64,000 nt of DNA from Streptomyces sp. cf386 (GCF_900103585.1 NZ_FNHV01000009.1:278052-342051), one strand, 5' to 3'; shown: positions 7,979 to 17,051, counted from the first letter of the stretch. Numbers and translations: made by a program. Notes: generated by a model not told the origin, from the letters alone.

Positions 7979-9055
7979 ATGTCCGAGACCAGCATTCCCT
8001 TCCGCGCGGGCCAGGGGGGATATGCCTCCTTCCGTATCCCGGCGGTCGTCGTCAGCCATGAGGGCACGCTGCTCGCCTTTTGTGAGGGGCGGGTCGAGTC
8101 CGCCGCCGACCACGGGCAGATCGACATCGTGCTGAAGCGGTCGACGGACGGCGGCCGCACCTGGGGCCCTCTCCGTGTGGCCGCCGACAACAACTGGCAC
8201 CTCGCCGGCAACCCCGCCCCCGTCGTCCTCGACACCGGCCGCATCCTGCTCGTCTACATCCGTAACCACGCCACCGCCACCGAGGCCGCCATCCTGCGCG
8301 GCGAGGTGAGCGACGCCGACGGCCGCCGGATCTGGGTGCGGTACAGCGACGACGACGGGGTCACCTGGTCCAGCTCGAGGGAGATCACCGCGCAGGTGAA
8401 GCGGGCGGGGTGGCGGTGGTACGCCACCACGCCGGGGCACGCGATCCAGCTGAGCACCGGCCGGGTCGTCGTCCCCGCCAACCACACGATCCCGCCCACC
8501 GGCGACGACATCGGCACGGAGGCCAGGTACAACAGCGGCCACTGTCTGCTCAGCGACGACCGGGGCGCCACCTGGCGCATCGGCTACGTCGACGAGAACA
8601 CCGACGGCTACATCAACGTCAACGAGTCCACCGCCGCCGAACTCCCGGACGGCCGCGTCTACTTCAACACCCGCAACGACTCCCCGTCCCCGGGCAACCG
8701 CGCCGACGCGTACTCCGCGGACGGCGGCCAGACGCTGGTCAAGCCCTTCCGCCCGCAGGCCGGTCTCGTCGCCCCCATCTGCGAGGGCAGCGTGCTCCAG
8801 CTCCGCGACCCCGACGTCCTGCTCTTCTCCGGCCCCGCCGACCCCACCGCCGCCCGCGCCCTGATGACGATCCGTGCCTCCACCGACGGCGGCGTCACCT
8901 GGCGGCCCGCCTACACGGCGGACGGGCTGCCCGCCGCGTACTCGGATCTCGTACGGATCGACGCCGACACGGTCGGACTCCTCTACGAGACCGGCGACTT
9001 CGGCCCCTACGAGAACATCACCTTCCGGCGGGTGCCCGTGAGCAGCCTCACCTGA
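7979..9055 (+). CDS. Sialidase-like exo-glycosidase without a signal peptide
   Basis: A six-bladed propeller hydrolase (358 residues) of the GH33/BNR type. It opens with the FRIP Arg motif (YASFRIPAVVVSHEGTLLAFCEGR) and has four Asp-box repeats: STDGGRTWG, YSDDDGVTWS, LSDDRGATWR and STDGGVTWR. CEGRVESAADHGQIDIVLKR fits the acid/base Asp loop of sialidases. The ATG at 7979 follows GGAGGA at 7962-7967. The long open frame further upstream has no family similarity. Unlike most streptomycete sialidases there is no leader or carbohydrate-binding module, so the enzyme would be cytosolic or exported by an unusual route. The substrate may be another 2-keto sugar acid. Confidence 0.85.
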   Translation: MSETSIPFRAGQGGYASFRIPAVVVSHEGTLLAFCEGRVESAADHGQIDIVLKRSTDGGRTWGPLRVAADNNWHLAGNPAPVVLDTGRILLVYIRNHATATEAAILRGEVSDADGRRIWVRYSDDDGVTWSSSREITAQVKRAGWRWYATTPGHAIQLSTGRVVVPANHTIPPTGDDIGTEARYNSGHCLLSDDRGATWRIGYVDENTDGYINVNESTAAELPDGRVYFNTRNDSPSPGNRADAYSADGGQTLVKPFRPQAGLVAPICEGSVLQLRDPDVLLFSGPADPTAARALMTIRASTDGGVTWRPAYTADGLPAAYSDLVRIDADTVGLLYETGDFGPYENITFRRVPVSSLT

Positions 9056-9092
9056 GCCGACGGGGCGGGCGGGGCGGACGTAAAGTCGGCCC

Positions 9093-9818
9093 ATGACCTC
9101 TACCGACAGTGCACAGCAGCCCACCGACGCCCCCGCCAAGGCCCCGGCCAAGGACCCCTGGGATCTCCCTGACGTCTCCGGGCTCGTCGTCGGCGTGCTC
9201 GGCGGGACCGGGCCGCAGGGCAAGGGCCTCGCCTACCGGCTCGCCCGGGCCGGCCAGAAGGTGATCATCGGCTCGCGGGCCGCCGAGCGTGCCCAGGCCG
9301 CCGCCGACGAGCTCGGGCACGGTGTCGAGGGCGCCGACAACGCCGAGTGCGCGCGGCGCAGCGACATCGTGATCGTCGCCGTGCCGTGGGAGGGGCACGG
9401 CAAGACGCTGGAGTCCCTGCGCGAGGAGCTGGCCGGCAAGCTGGTCGTCGACTGCGTCAACCCGCTCGGCTTCGACAAGAAGGGCGCCTACGCGCTCAAG
9501 CCGGAGGAGGGCAGCGCCGCCGAGCAGGCCGCCGTCCTGCTGCCGGACTCGCGGGTGACGGCCGCCTTCCACCATCTGTCGGCGGTGCTGCTGCAGGACC
9601 CGGAGATCGCCGAGATCGACACCGATGTGATGGTCCTCGGCGAGGAGCGGGCGGACGTCGAGATCGTCCAGGCGCTGGCCGGCCGTATCCCGGGCATGCG
9701 CGGCATCTTCTCGGGGCGGCTGCGCAACGCCCACCAGGTGGAGTCGCTGGTCGCGAACCTGATCTCGGTGAACCGGCGGTACAAGGCACACGCGGGGCTC
9801 CGCGTCACGGACGTCTGA
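9093..9818 (+). CDS. npdG: NADPH:F420 oxidoreductase
   Basis: A 241-residue Rossmann enzyme that moves hydride between NADP(H) and coenzyme F420. VVGVLGGTGPQGKGLAYRLARAGQKVIIGSRA holds the dinucleotide loop (GGTGPQGKG) and the Ser-Arg that reads the 2'-phosphate of NADP. IVIVAVPWEGH and FHHLSAVLL are family signatures. The N-terminal ~28 residues (Ala/Pro/Lys-rich) are an extension seen in actinobacterial members. It probably feeds F420H2 to antibiotic or detoxification reductases encoded elsewhere. A 61-residue membrane protein follows 53 bp downstream in the same direction. Confidence 0.92.
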   Translation: MTSTDSAQQPTDAPAKAPAKDPWDLPDVSGLVVGVLGGTGPQGKGLAYRLARAGQKVIIGSRAAERAQAAADELGHGVEGADNAECARRSDIVIVAVPWEGHGKTLESLREELAGKLVVDCVNPLGFDKKGAYALKPEEGSAAEQAAVLLPDSRVTAAFHHLSAVLLQDPEIAEIDTDVMVLGEERADVEIVQALAGRIPGMRGIFSGRLRNAHQVESLVANLISVNRRYKAHAGLRVTDV

Positions 9819-9871
9819 GGCGATGGGGGACACTGGTCGGGTAGCAGTGTCCCCCGAAGGAGCCGACCGAC

Positions 9872-10057
9872 ATGCCCCGCCTTGGTGTCTATGCCCTGAT
9901 CGTCTGTGTGCTGGCCGTGGCCGCGGCCGTGGTCTCCTTCGTGCAGGGCAGCTGGCTCGGCATCGTGTGGGTGCTGCTGGCGGGGCTGTCGTCGAACATG
10001 ACCTGGTACTACGTCAAGACCGGCAGGGACGCCCGGCGGGACTCCGTCACCGGCTGA
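9872..10057 (+). CDS. Small two-helix membrane protein
   Basis: A 61-residue protein with two hydrophobic segments (LGVYALIVCVLAVAAAVVSFV and GIVWVLLAGLSSNMTWYYV) and a basic tail (KTGRDARRDSVTG). The ribosome site GAAGGAG lies 10 bp before the ATG, making translation credible. It is probably co-transcribed with the F420 oxidoreductase. Function unknown. Confidence 0.75.
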   Translation: MPRLGVYALIVCVLAVAAAVVSFVQGSWLGIVWVLLAGLSSNMTWYYVKTGRDARRDSVTG

Positions 10058-10079
10058 TCGAGGCACGAGTCGATCGAGG

Positions 10080-10880
10080 TCATGAGCCGACCGTGCAGAA
10101 CTCGTTCGTGTCCCGCCAGAAGCGGAACAGGTCGTAGCCGCAGTACGTCTCCAGGTCGCTGATCCCGAGGCCGCGCAGCGCGGCGTCGACCATGTCGAAG
10201 AACGCGCCGTTGATCGACGGCACCCACAGCAGCGCGAACACGAACAGCAGGCCGAACGGGGCGAACGGCTCCACCTGCCGCTTGATGCTCTGCGACAGCC
10301 AGGGCTCGATGACGCCGTAGCCGTCCAGACCCGGGACCGGCAGGAAGTTCAGGATCGCGGCCGTCACCTGGAGCAGGGCGAGGAAGGCGAGCGCGAAGCG
10401 GAAGTGCGCCGGGACACCGTCCAGCGCGTCCAGCCAGAACGGCGCGGTGCACACCACGGCGAAGAGGACGTTGGTCAGCGGGCCCGCCGCCGAGATCAGA
10501 CTGTGCCGCCAGCGGCCCCGGATCCGGCCGCGCTCGATGAAGACGGCACCGCCGGGAAGTCCGATACCGCCCATGATCACGAAGACGACCGGCAGCACGA
10601 TGCTGAGCAGCGCGTGGGTGTACTTCAGCGGGTTGAGCGTGAGATAGCCCTTCGCACCGACCGAGATGTCACCGCTGTGCAGGGCGGTACGCGCGTGTGC
10701 GTACTCGTGCAGACACAGGGACACGATCCAGGCGGCGGTCACGAACAGGAACACGGCCAGCCCGGGCTGCTCGGCGAACCCGGTCCAGGTGGCCCAGCCG
10801 GTCACCGCCGTGACGGCCAGGATGCCCACGAAGACGGGGCTGATCCGCCGGTCGCTCCGGCGGGTGAGGGCGGTGGTCAT
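10080..10880 (-). CDS. Site-2-protease-like membrane metalloprotease (M50 family)
   Basis: A 266-residue polytopic protein of the S2P/RseP superfamily that would cut substrates within the membrane. The zinc motif HEYAH (H58-E59...H62) lies in the second helix, WIVSLCLHEYAHARTALHSGD, and the third ligand motif is NFLPVPGLDGYGVIEPWL. GYLTLNPLKYTH and GGAVFIERGRIR are typical of the compact actinobacterial branch with no PDZ domain. The start at 10880 was chosen for AGGGAG 6-7 bp upstream; the longer frame to 10997 adds a Pro-rich non-conserved leader. No substrate such as an anti-sigma factor is encoded nearby. Confidence 0.88.
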   Translation of the reverse strand: MTTALTRRSDRRISPVFVGILAVTAVTGWATWTGFAEQPGLAVFLFVTAAWIVSLCLHEYAHARTALHSGDISVGAKGYLTLNPLKYTHALLSIVLPVVFVIMGGIGLPGGAVFIERGRIRGRWRHSLISAAGPLTNVLFAVVCTAPFWLDALDGVPAHFRFALAFLALLQVTAAILNFLPVPGLDGYGVIEPWLSQSIKRQVEPFAPFGLLFVFALLWVPSINGAFFDMVDAALRGLGISDLETYCGYDLFRFWRDTNEFCTVGS

Positions 10881-10995
10881 GGGGCTCCCTGGACTCTCGT
10901 GCATGGGCGGGGACCGCTTGGGGACTGCCCGACCGTACCGGGCGTACGGGGAAAACGTCTCGCGGTGGGACGTTGGTTCCGGGGAGGGTGGGGGC

Positions 10996-11664
10996 ATGGG
11001 GCTTTGGCATGTGTTCTACGCGGACTGGCAGATGGGGTGCTGCGGTACGCCGTTCAAGGTGGGCGACGAGGTGAGCTGGCCGCTGCTCCTGAGCGACGCC
11101 GACGGCGAACTGGGCGGCGGCTGGCACGACCAGCTCACCAGGATCGCCGGTGCGGTGGAGGACCTGCCGGGGGACGAGGGCGCGGTGCGGGTCCTGCGGG
11201 AGGAGAGCGGGCTCGTGGTCGCGCTGCACGAGGATCCGGTCGACGTCGTCGCCGAGGAGGAGCTGGGTGAGGTGCGGCCGGGGGACCGGCTCCGACACGT
11301 CGGCCTCCTCACGGCCGAGTTCCACGGGGACCCCGACCTGCCCGAGACACGGGGCCGGGTGCGGGCGATCCAGGTGCTGCGGCAGGGCTGGGCCGAGACG
11401 GCGCCGGGTTCGCACACGCGCGAGCCGGTCGCCGGGGATCGGTCGCTGCGGTCGGTGTGGGAGTGCCCGAAGTGGTTCGCGGACGCCGACGCGGGCGTGA
11501 TCGTGACCCTGGAGGTACCGGGCACGGACTCCTGGCTGTCCCACGCGGTGCGCGAGGCCCGGGGCATCCCGCACACGACACCGGGCAGGGACGTGACCGG
11601 CCTGCCGCCGGCCGCCCTCGCGGAGCTGCTGGAGACCCTGAGCACCGTCCGCGAACCGGACTGA
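10996..11664 (+). CDS. DUF6578-like protein
   Basis: A 222-residue soluble acidic protein starting MGLWHVFYADWQMGCCGTPF. The N-terminal 'W-H-V-F-Y-A-D-W-Q-M-x-C-C-G' with 'F-K-V-G-D-E-V-S-W' resembles proteins named DUF6578 in streptomycetes (from memory). The first half looks like a small beta-barrel (VGDEVSWPLLL..., VRPGDRLRHVGLLTAEFH). The paired Cys may bind metal. No function is known. It is divergent from the S2P-like gene and runs toward the large regulator. Confidence 0.68.
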   Translation: MGLWHVFYADWQMGCCGTPFKVGDEVSWPLLLSDADGELGGGWHDQLTRIAGAVEDLPGDEGAVRVLREESGLVVALHEDPVDVVAEEELGEVRPGDRLRHVGLLTAEFHGDPDLPETRGRVRAIQVLRQGWAETAPGSHTREPVAGDRSLRSVWECPKWFADADAGVIVTLEVPGTDSWLSHAVREARGIPHTTPGRDVTGLPPAALAELLETLSTVREPD

Positions 11665-11733
11665 GAGTCGCCGTACACCCCTCGCGCGCCGCGCCACACA
11701 ACCCTGTGACTGTCCCCGACCCGACCAGAGACA

Positions 11734-14700
11734 ATGGACCCCGTGCGCTATCGCATCCTCGGCACCACCCAGGCTCTCCGCCCCGACGGCACCCCTGTTC
11801 CCGTGGGCGGTGCGCGGCTGCGTGCCCTGCTGACCGTGCTGGCGTTGCGGGGCGGCCGTACCGTGGCCGCGACTCTGCTGGTCGACGAGGTGTGGGACGG
11901 CGATCCGCCCGCCGACGCGCCGGGCGCGCTGCAGGCGCTCGTCGGCCGGCTGCGGCGGGCGCTCGGCGCGGACGCGGTGCTCTCGACCGAGGGCGGGTAC
12001 CGTCTCGCCGCCGCGCCCGACGACATCGACCTGCACCGCTTCGAGCGCCTCGCCGGCGAGGGCACGCGCGCGCTGGCCGACGGTGACCCCGCCAAGGCCG
12101 TCGTCGTCCTCGACGACGCCCTCGCCCTGTGGCACGGCCCCGCCCTCGCCGACCTCCCCGACCGCGTAGCCGACGCGGCCCGCCAGGAAACCCTGCGCCT
12201 CGACGCCCTGCGCGCCCGCCACACCGCCGCCCTGGCCCTCGGCCACGCCGAGCAGTCCCTGCCCGAGCTGACCGCCCTGTGCGACACCCACCCCCTCGAC
12301 GAGCCCCTCCAGTCCCTGCGCCTGCGCGCCCTGCGCGACGCGGGCCGCACGGCTGAGGCGCTGGCCGCCTACGAGGACGTACGACGACTCCTGGCGGACC
12401 GGCTGGGTTCCGACCCGGGGCCCGAACTGCGGGCGCTGCACGGGGAGTTGCTCCGGCCCGGGGCGGGTGCGGGCACGTCCCGCAGGGCGACCGACCCCGC
12501 CGTTCCCCCCGCCGTTCCCTCCGCCACCGGCCTCGCCCCTCGCACGACCCCCGCCGCCGACCTGCCCGGCACCCTTCACCCCACAGACCCCGCCCCCCTC
12601 CGACCCGCCGGCAACCTCCGGGCCCGTCTCACCTCCTTCGTCGGCCGGGAAGCGGACATCGATGCCATCCGCGGCGACCTGGCCACCGCCCGCCTGGTGA
12701 CCCTGCTGGGCCCCGGCGGCGCCGGTAAGACACGGCTTTCGCAGGAGGCCGCCGAGCGGGTGCGGGGCGCCGCCCCGGACGGGGTGTGGCTGGCCGAGCT
12801 CGCGCCGGTCGACGATCCGCAGGCCGTGCCGGAGGCCGTGCTCACCGCCGTCGGCGCCCGGGAGACCGTGCTGTACGGCGCCGGGGCCGAGGCCATGCGG
12901 GCCGGGTCGGACCGGCACGACGACCCCGTCGAGCGGCTCGCCGAGCACTGCGGCAGGCGCCGGATGCTGCTGATCCTCGACAACTGCGAGCACGTCGTCG
13001 AGGCCGCCGCCCGCCTCGTGGAGGAGCTGCTGGAGCGTTGCCCGGCGCTGACGGTGCTGGCCACGAGCCGTGAACCCCTCGGCGTACCGGGCGAGTTGCT
13101 GCGCCCGGTCGACCCGCTGCCCGAGCCGGTCGCGCTGCGGCTGCTCGCCGACCGGGGAGCCGCCGCCAGGCCGGGGTTCCGGATCGACGACGACCCCGCG
13201 GCGAGCGCCGAGATCTGCCGGCGCCTCGACGGCCTGCCCCTCGCCATCGAACTCGCGGCCGCCCGGCTCCGCATGCTGACGCCACGCCAGATCGCCGACC
13301 GGCTCGACGACCGCTTCTGCCTGCTCACCTCCGGCAGCCGTACCGTCCTGCCCCGCCAGCAGACCCTGCGCGCGGTCGTCGACTGGTCCTGGGAGCTGCT
13401 GGACGAGGACGAACGGGACGTGCTGCGCGGGCTGTCCGTGTTCGCCGGCGGCTGCGATCTCGCCGCCGCCGAGGCCGTGTGCGGATCCGGCGCGCTTCAG
13501 GCGCTCGGCTCGCTCGTCGACAAGTCCCTCGTGGTGGCGGCCCCTTCGGGGGACGGCGAGATGCGCTACCGGCTGCTGGAGACCGTCGCCGAGTACGCCG
13601 CCGAACGGCTCGACGAGACCGGCCGGCGGGCGGAGGCCGAACGCGCGCATCTGACGTACTACCGCGAACTCGCCCGCACCACCGAACCGTTGCTGCGCGG
13701 CTCCCGCCAACGCGCCGCCATCCAGCGGCTGGAGCGCGAGAGCGAGAACATCCGCGCCGCCCTGCACCACGCCGTCGCCGTACGCGACGAGCAGGAGGCG
13801 ATGTGCCTGGTGCTGTCGATGGCCTGGCACTGGCAGATGCGCGACCAGCGCATCCTCGCCCGCAACTGGTGCCGGGAGGTCCAGGACCTGGGCCCCGACC
13901 CCTTCGCCGAGCCCGTCCGGCCCGCCGTCCCGCTGTGGGAGCGCTGCACGGCGACCCCGCCGCCCTGGACCGGCGAGCTGCTCGCGGAGGCCCGGCGGGG
14001 TGTCCACCTGGTCCATCTGGCCTGCATGGACACGGAGTTGGACCGCTGGCAGACCCCCGAGGGCGGGCGGAAGCTGCGCGCCATCGCCCAGACGTACCGG
14101 CCCGGACTCCCGCAGGGCTGCCGGTTCCCCGGCTCCCTCTGGTTCTACGCCGTCCTGCTCACCGGCGACCTGGCACGGGTGCGGACGATCATCGATTCCG
14201 CCGTCGACACCTGCCGGGGTGTGCCCGGATACGAGTGGGACCTGGCCGCCAGTCTGCAGATGCGGGCCAACCTGCTCGCCAACCGCACCGAGTGGGAGGG
14301 CGACGCGACCGCCGACGCCGACGAGGCGCTGGCGATCTACCGCCGCCTCGGCGATCTCTGGGGCACCGCGGAGGCGCTCGCCGCACGAGCCGAGGGGCAT
14401 GAGCGTCGGGGCGACTACCGCGAGGCCGCCGTCGACTACGAGGCGGCGATCGAACGTGCCGAAGGTCTCGGCGCCCGCGCTCAGGTGGGCGTGCTCGCCG
14501 CCCGGCTCGGCAGCGTCCTCATCGAGTCGGGCGAGGCCGAGCGGGGCGAGAGCCTGCTGCGCGAGGTCGTCGACCAGGCGAGCGGCCCGAACGACCATTC
14601 GATGCCGTTCGCCCGGCTGGTCCTGGCCGGCTGGCTCAGTCTGACCGGTCGGATCCCCGAGGCGCGCCGGCAGATCCGGCTGCTGCGCGAGCAGTTCAGG

Positions 14701-15108
14701 ATCGCCCACTTCATCATCTTCGACGCCTTCATCCTCGGTATGGAGGCCTGGCTGGACGCGGCCGACGGCCGCTACCAGGAGTCCCTGGAGACGATCAAGA
14801 TCGCCCTGGACCGTGCCGAGGACCCGCTGTCCGAGGCCATCGCCCCGCAGATGCGCTCCGCGTATCTCACCACCGCCGCGTTCGCCCTTGCCCGGGTCGA
14901 CGGCGGCGGCCGGGCCCGCGACGCAGCCCGCTGTCTCGGTGCCGCCGACGCGCTGTCGCCGAGCCGGCACGTCTCGTCGCTCCAGGAGCGTGAGGTGTAC
15001 GACCGGGCGGTGGAGCGCTCGCGCCAGTTGCTCGGCGACGCGGCGTACCAGGCGGCGTACGCGGAGGGCGGCGGCCTCTCCTCCCGGGAGGCCGCCGCCC
15101 TCGTGTGA
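11734..15108 (+). CDS. AfsR/SARP-type transcriptional regulator: winged helix, BTAD, NB-ARC ATPase and TPR
   Basis: A 1124-residue regulator. Residues ~5-95 form an OmpR-type winged helix (RYRILGTTQALRPDG, ALLTVLALRGGRTVAATLLVDEVW); ~95-240 form the BTAD of SARP activators (DIDLHRFERLAGEG... RLGSDPGPELRALHGELL). A Pro/Ala linker leads to an NB-ARC/STAND ATPase (~300-620) with Walker A GPGGAGKT (from residue 326) and Walker B MLLILDNCEH (from 411). The rest (~650-1110) is TPR-like helical repeats that would sense a ligand or partner. SARPs bind direct heptamers spaced 11 bp; such repeats occur ~2 kb away upstream of the convergent ABC exporter (17001-17029). The last ~45 bp contain a terminator-like hairpin. 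Confidence 0.9.
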   Translation: MDPVRYRILGTTQALRPDGTPVPVGGARLRALLTVLALRGGRTVAATLLVDEVWDGDPPADAPGALQALVGRLRRALGADAVLSTEGGYRLAAAPDDIDLHRFERLAGEGTRALADGDPAKAVVVLDDALALWHGPALADLPDRVADAARQETLRLDALRARHTAALALGHAEQSLPELTALCDTHPLDEPLQSLRLRALRDAGRTAEALAAYEDVRRLLADRLGSDPGPELRALHGELLRPGAGAGTSRRATDPAVPPAVPSATGLAPRTTPAADLPGTLHPTDPAPLRPAGNLRARLTSFVGREADIDAIRGDLATARLVTLLGPGGAGKTRLSQEAAERVRGAAPDGVWLAELAPVDDPQAVPEAVLTAVGARETVLYGAGAEAMRAGSDRHDDPVERLAEHCGRRRMLLILDNCEHVVEAAARLVEELLERCPALTVLATSREPLGVPGELLRPVDPLPEPVALRLLADRGAAARPGFRIDDDPAASAEICRRLDGLPLAIELAAARLRMLTPRQIADRLDDRFCLLTSGSRTVLPRQQTLRAVVDWSWELLDEDERDVLRGLSVFAGGCDLAAAEAVCGSGALQALGSLVDKSLVVAAPSGDGEMRYRLLETVAEYAAERLDETGRRAEAERAHLTYYRELARTTEPLLRGSRQRAAIQRLERESENIRAALHHAVAVRDEQEAMCLVLSMAWHWQMRDQRILARNWCREVQDLGPDPFAEPVRPAVPLWERCTATPPPWTGELLAEARRGVHLVHLACMDTELDRWQTPEGGRKLRAIAQTYRPGLPQGCRFPGSLWFYAVLLTGDLARVRTIIDSAVDTCRGVPGYEWDLAASLQMRANLLANRTEWEGDATADADEALAIYRRLGDLWGTAEALAARAEGHERRGDYREAAVDYEAAIERAEGLGARAQVGVLAARLGSVLIESGEAERGESLLREVVDQASGPNDHSMPFARLVLAGWLSLTGRIPEARRQIRLLREQFRIAHFIIFDAFILGMEAWLDAADGRYQESLETIKIALDRAEDPLSEAIAPQMRSAYLTTAAFALARVDGGGRARDAARCLGAADALSPSRHVSSLQEREVYDRAVERSRQLLGDAAYQAAYAEGGGLSSREAAALV
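15064..15102. terminator. Hairpin inside the last codons of the AfsR-like gene
   Basis: Perfect 15-bp arms GAGGGCGGCGGCCTC / GAGGCCGCCGCCCTC with a 9-base loop, ending 6 bp before the stop of the regulator and 24 bp from the convergent exporter stop. It lacks a T run; it may end or protect transcripts from both sides. Confidence 0.5.
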
Positions 15109-15125
15109 CCCGCCGTCGGAGAACG

Positions 15126-15956
15126 TCAGCTCTTCGTGCGGAACTTGTGGATCGCGACCGGCGCCATCACCGCCGTGATCGCCACCGACCAGCCGAGCGT
15201 CACCCACAGGTCGTGCGCGACGGGCCCGCCCACCATCAACCCGCGCGCGGCGTCCGCGAGCGTGGACAGCGGGTTGTAGTCGGTGAAGCCCTGCAGCCAG
15301 CCCGGCATCGAGGTCGTCGGCGCGAAGATCGACGAGCCGAACTGGAGCGGGAACAGCACCAGGAAGCCCATGGCCTGCACGGACTGCGCGTTCTTCAGGA
15401 TCACGCCCAGGGTGAGGAACACCCACATGATCGACGAGGCGAACGCCGTGGACAGGGCCACGGTCGCGAACAGCCCGGGCCAGCTGTTGATCTCGAACCC
15501 GACCGCGACGGCGACGACCATCAGCACGGCGGTCGCGAACAGCATCCGCAGCAGCTCGACGGAGATCTTCGCGAAGAGCACCGAGCCCCGCCCGATCGGC
15601 AGGGACCGGAACCGGTCCATGACACCGGAGTTGAAGTCCTGGCTGAACCCGGTGCCGACACCCTGCGAGAGCGTCATGCTCATCATCGCGATCATGCCCG
15701 GGATGACGTACTGCACATACTGGTCCTGCCCGCCGCCCAGCGCCTGCCCGATCGAGCCGCCGAAGACGAACACGAACAGCAGCGTGAAGATGACCGGCAT
15801 CAACAGCGCGTCGGCCATCGACTCCGGGTCCTGGCGGATCCACAGCAGATTGCGGCGGACGAGGGCGCCCGTGTGCCGCAGATGCCCGCGCAGCGAAATG
15901 CGGGCGTCGTCGGTTGCGGCGACGGGGGTCGCGGCTGCGGTGGTGGTGGCGCTCAT
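15126..15956 (-). CDS. ABC-2 type export permease (DrrB family)
   Basis: A 276-residue membrane subunit of a drug/lipid exporter. After a ~45-residue cytoplasmic N-terminus it shows six helices with the DrrB-like signatures RNLLWIRQDPESMADALLMPVIFTLLF and PGMIAMMSMTLSQGVGTGFSQDFNSGVMDRFRSLPI. Its ATG (15956-15954) overlaps the TGA of the ATPase gene (ATGA), so the two subunits are made together. It converges on the AfsR-like regulator with a 17 bp gap. Confidence 0.92.
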   Translation of the reverse strand: MSATTTAAATPVAATDDARISLRGHLRHTGALVRRNLLWIRQDPESMADALLMPVIFTLLFVFVFGGSIGQALGGGQDQYVQYVIPGMIAMMSMTLSQGVGTGFSQDFNSGVMDRFRSLPIGRGSVLFAKISVELLRMLFATAVLMVVAVAVGFEINSWPGLFATVALSTAFASSIMWVFLTLGVILKNAQSVQAMGFLVLFPLQFGSSIFAPTTSMPGWLQGFTDYNPLSTLADAARGLMVGGPVAHDLWVTLGWSVAITAVMAPVAIHKFRTKS

Positions 15957-16978
15957 ACGGCGACCTCCTCGCGGTCGTCGGTGGGCACGGCGTCCTGCGG
16001 GGCACTGGCACGGTGGCCGGTGAGGGACAGGAACACCTCGTCCAGGCTGGGCAGTTCGGTGCTGATGGAGGCGAGCGTGACGCCGCGCGCGGTAATCGCG
16101 CCGACGATCGCGGTGAGCTGCTCGTCGCTGAGGATCGGGACGAGCAGGGTGCCGGTCTCGGTGTCCACGGTGGTGGTGGCGAGCCCGGTGATGCCGAGCT
16201 CGTCCAGGTATCCGGCGAGGGGCCGCAGCTGCAGGGCATCGGTCGGCCGGACGCGCAGGGTCCGCCCGCCGACCTTGGCCTTGAGCTCCTCGATCTCGCC
16301 GCCCGCGATGACCTTGCCCCGGTCGACGACCGTCAGCTCGGAGGCGAGCTGCTCGGCCTCCTCCATGTACTGGGTGGTCAGCAGCACCGTCACCCCGTCC
16401 CCGACCATGGCCTTGACCTCGGCCCACACCTCGTTGCGGGTGCGGGGGTCGAGACCCGTGGTCGGCTCGTCGAGGAACAGCACCGAGGGCCGCCCGATCA
16501 TGGAGGCGGCCAGGTCGAGCCGGCGCCGCATACCGCCGGAGTAGGTGCTGGCCGGCCGCTTGGCCGCCTCGGTCAGCGAGAACCGCTCCAGCAGCTCGTC
16601 GGCACGCGCGCGTGCGTCCTTGCGGGGCAGGTCCAGCAGCCGTCCGATGAGGTACAGGTTCTCCCACCCGGGGAGCTTCTCGTCGACCGAGGCGTACTGC
16701 CCGGTCAGCCCGATCACCCTGCGCAGCTGCCGGGGCTGGCGTACGACGTCGTAGCCGGCGACGGTGGCCTGCCCCGCGTCCGGCGCCAGCAGCGTGGACA
16801 GGATCCGCACGAGGGTGGTCTTCCCGGCGCCGTTCGGCCCGAGCACGCCCATGACGGTGCCCTCCCGCACCGTGAGATCAACACCGTCCAGAGCCTTGGT
16901 CTCGCCGTAGTGCTTGACCAACCCCCGCACGGACACGGCGCTGCTCACGCCGTCGGGGTTCATGTCGATTCGCGTCAT
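15953..16978 (-). CDS. ABC exporter ATPase (DrrA/daunorubicin-resistance family)
   Basis: A 341-residue ATP-binding subunit. Walker A is GPNGAGKTT, the signature is YSGGMRRRLDLA, Walker B is SVLFLDEPTTGLD, followed by the H-loop equivalent LLTTQYMEEAEQLA; Gln replaces the switch His, as in other DrrA proteins. The C-terminal ~90 residues (GGRTLRVRPTDALQLRPLAG ... LPSLDEVFLSLTGH) form the DrrA regulatory domain. ATG 16978 was chosen; a TTG at 17008 would extend it by ten residues. Three TGTCGGT heptamers spaced 11 bp stand immediately upstream and suggest activator control. The exported compound is unknown. Confidence 0.92.
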   Translation of the reverse strand: MTRIDMNPDGVSSAVSVRGLVKHYGETKALDGVDLTVREGTVMGVLGPNGAGKTTLVRILSTLLAPDAGQATVAGYDVVRQPRQLRRVIGLTGQYASVDEKLPGWENLYLIGRLLDLPRKDARARADELLERFSLTEAAKRPASTYSGGMRRRLDLAASMIGRPSVLFLDEPTTGLDPRTRNEVWAEVKAMVGDGVTVLLTTQYMEEAEQLASELTVVDRGKVIAGGEIEELKAKVGGRTLRVRPTDALQLRPLAGYLDELGITGLATTTVDTETGTLLVPILSDEQLTAIVGAITARGVTLASISTELPSLDEVFLSLTGHRASAPQDAVPTDDREEVAV

Positions 16979-17000
16979 GTCGACGACGGTCTCAGGGACC

Positions 17001-17049
17001 ACCGACAAACGACCGACAGATCACCGACATGGCCTACAGCCCACCGACA
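17001..17049 (-). promoter_or_regulatory. Direct heptamer repeats upstream of the Drr-type exporter (SARP-like operator)
   Basis: On the minus strand TGTCGGT occurs at 17029-17023, 17018-17012 and 17007-17001, i.e. three identical heptamers with 4-bp spacers (11-bp period); a fourth copy lies at 17049-17043. SARP activators recognise heptamers in just this arrangement near the -35 region. The site is 22 bp upstream of the ATPase ATG, so the transcript would be nearly leaderless. Confidence 0.55.
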
Positions 17050-17051
17050 AA

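Noticed and set aside
10669..16239. A minus-strand open frame of 1856 codons
   Set aside because: It runs antisense through the AfsR-like regulator and exporter genes, has no domain, and is Gly/Arg/Gln-rich as expected from the complement of high-GC codons.
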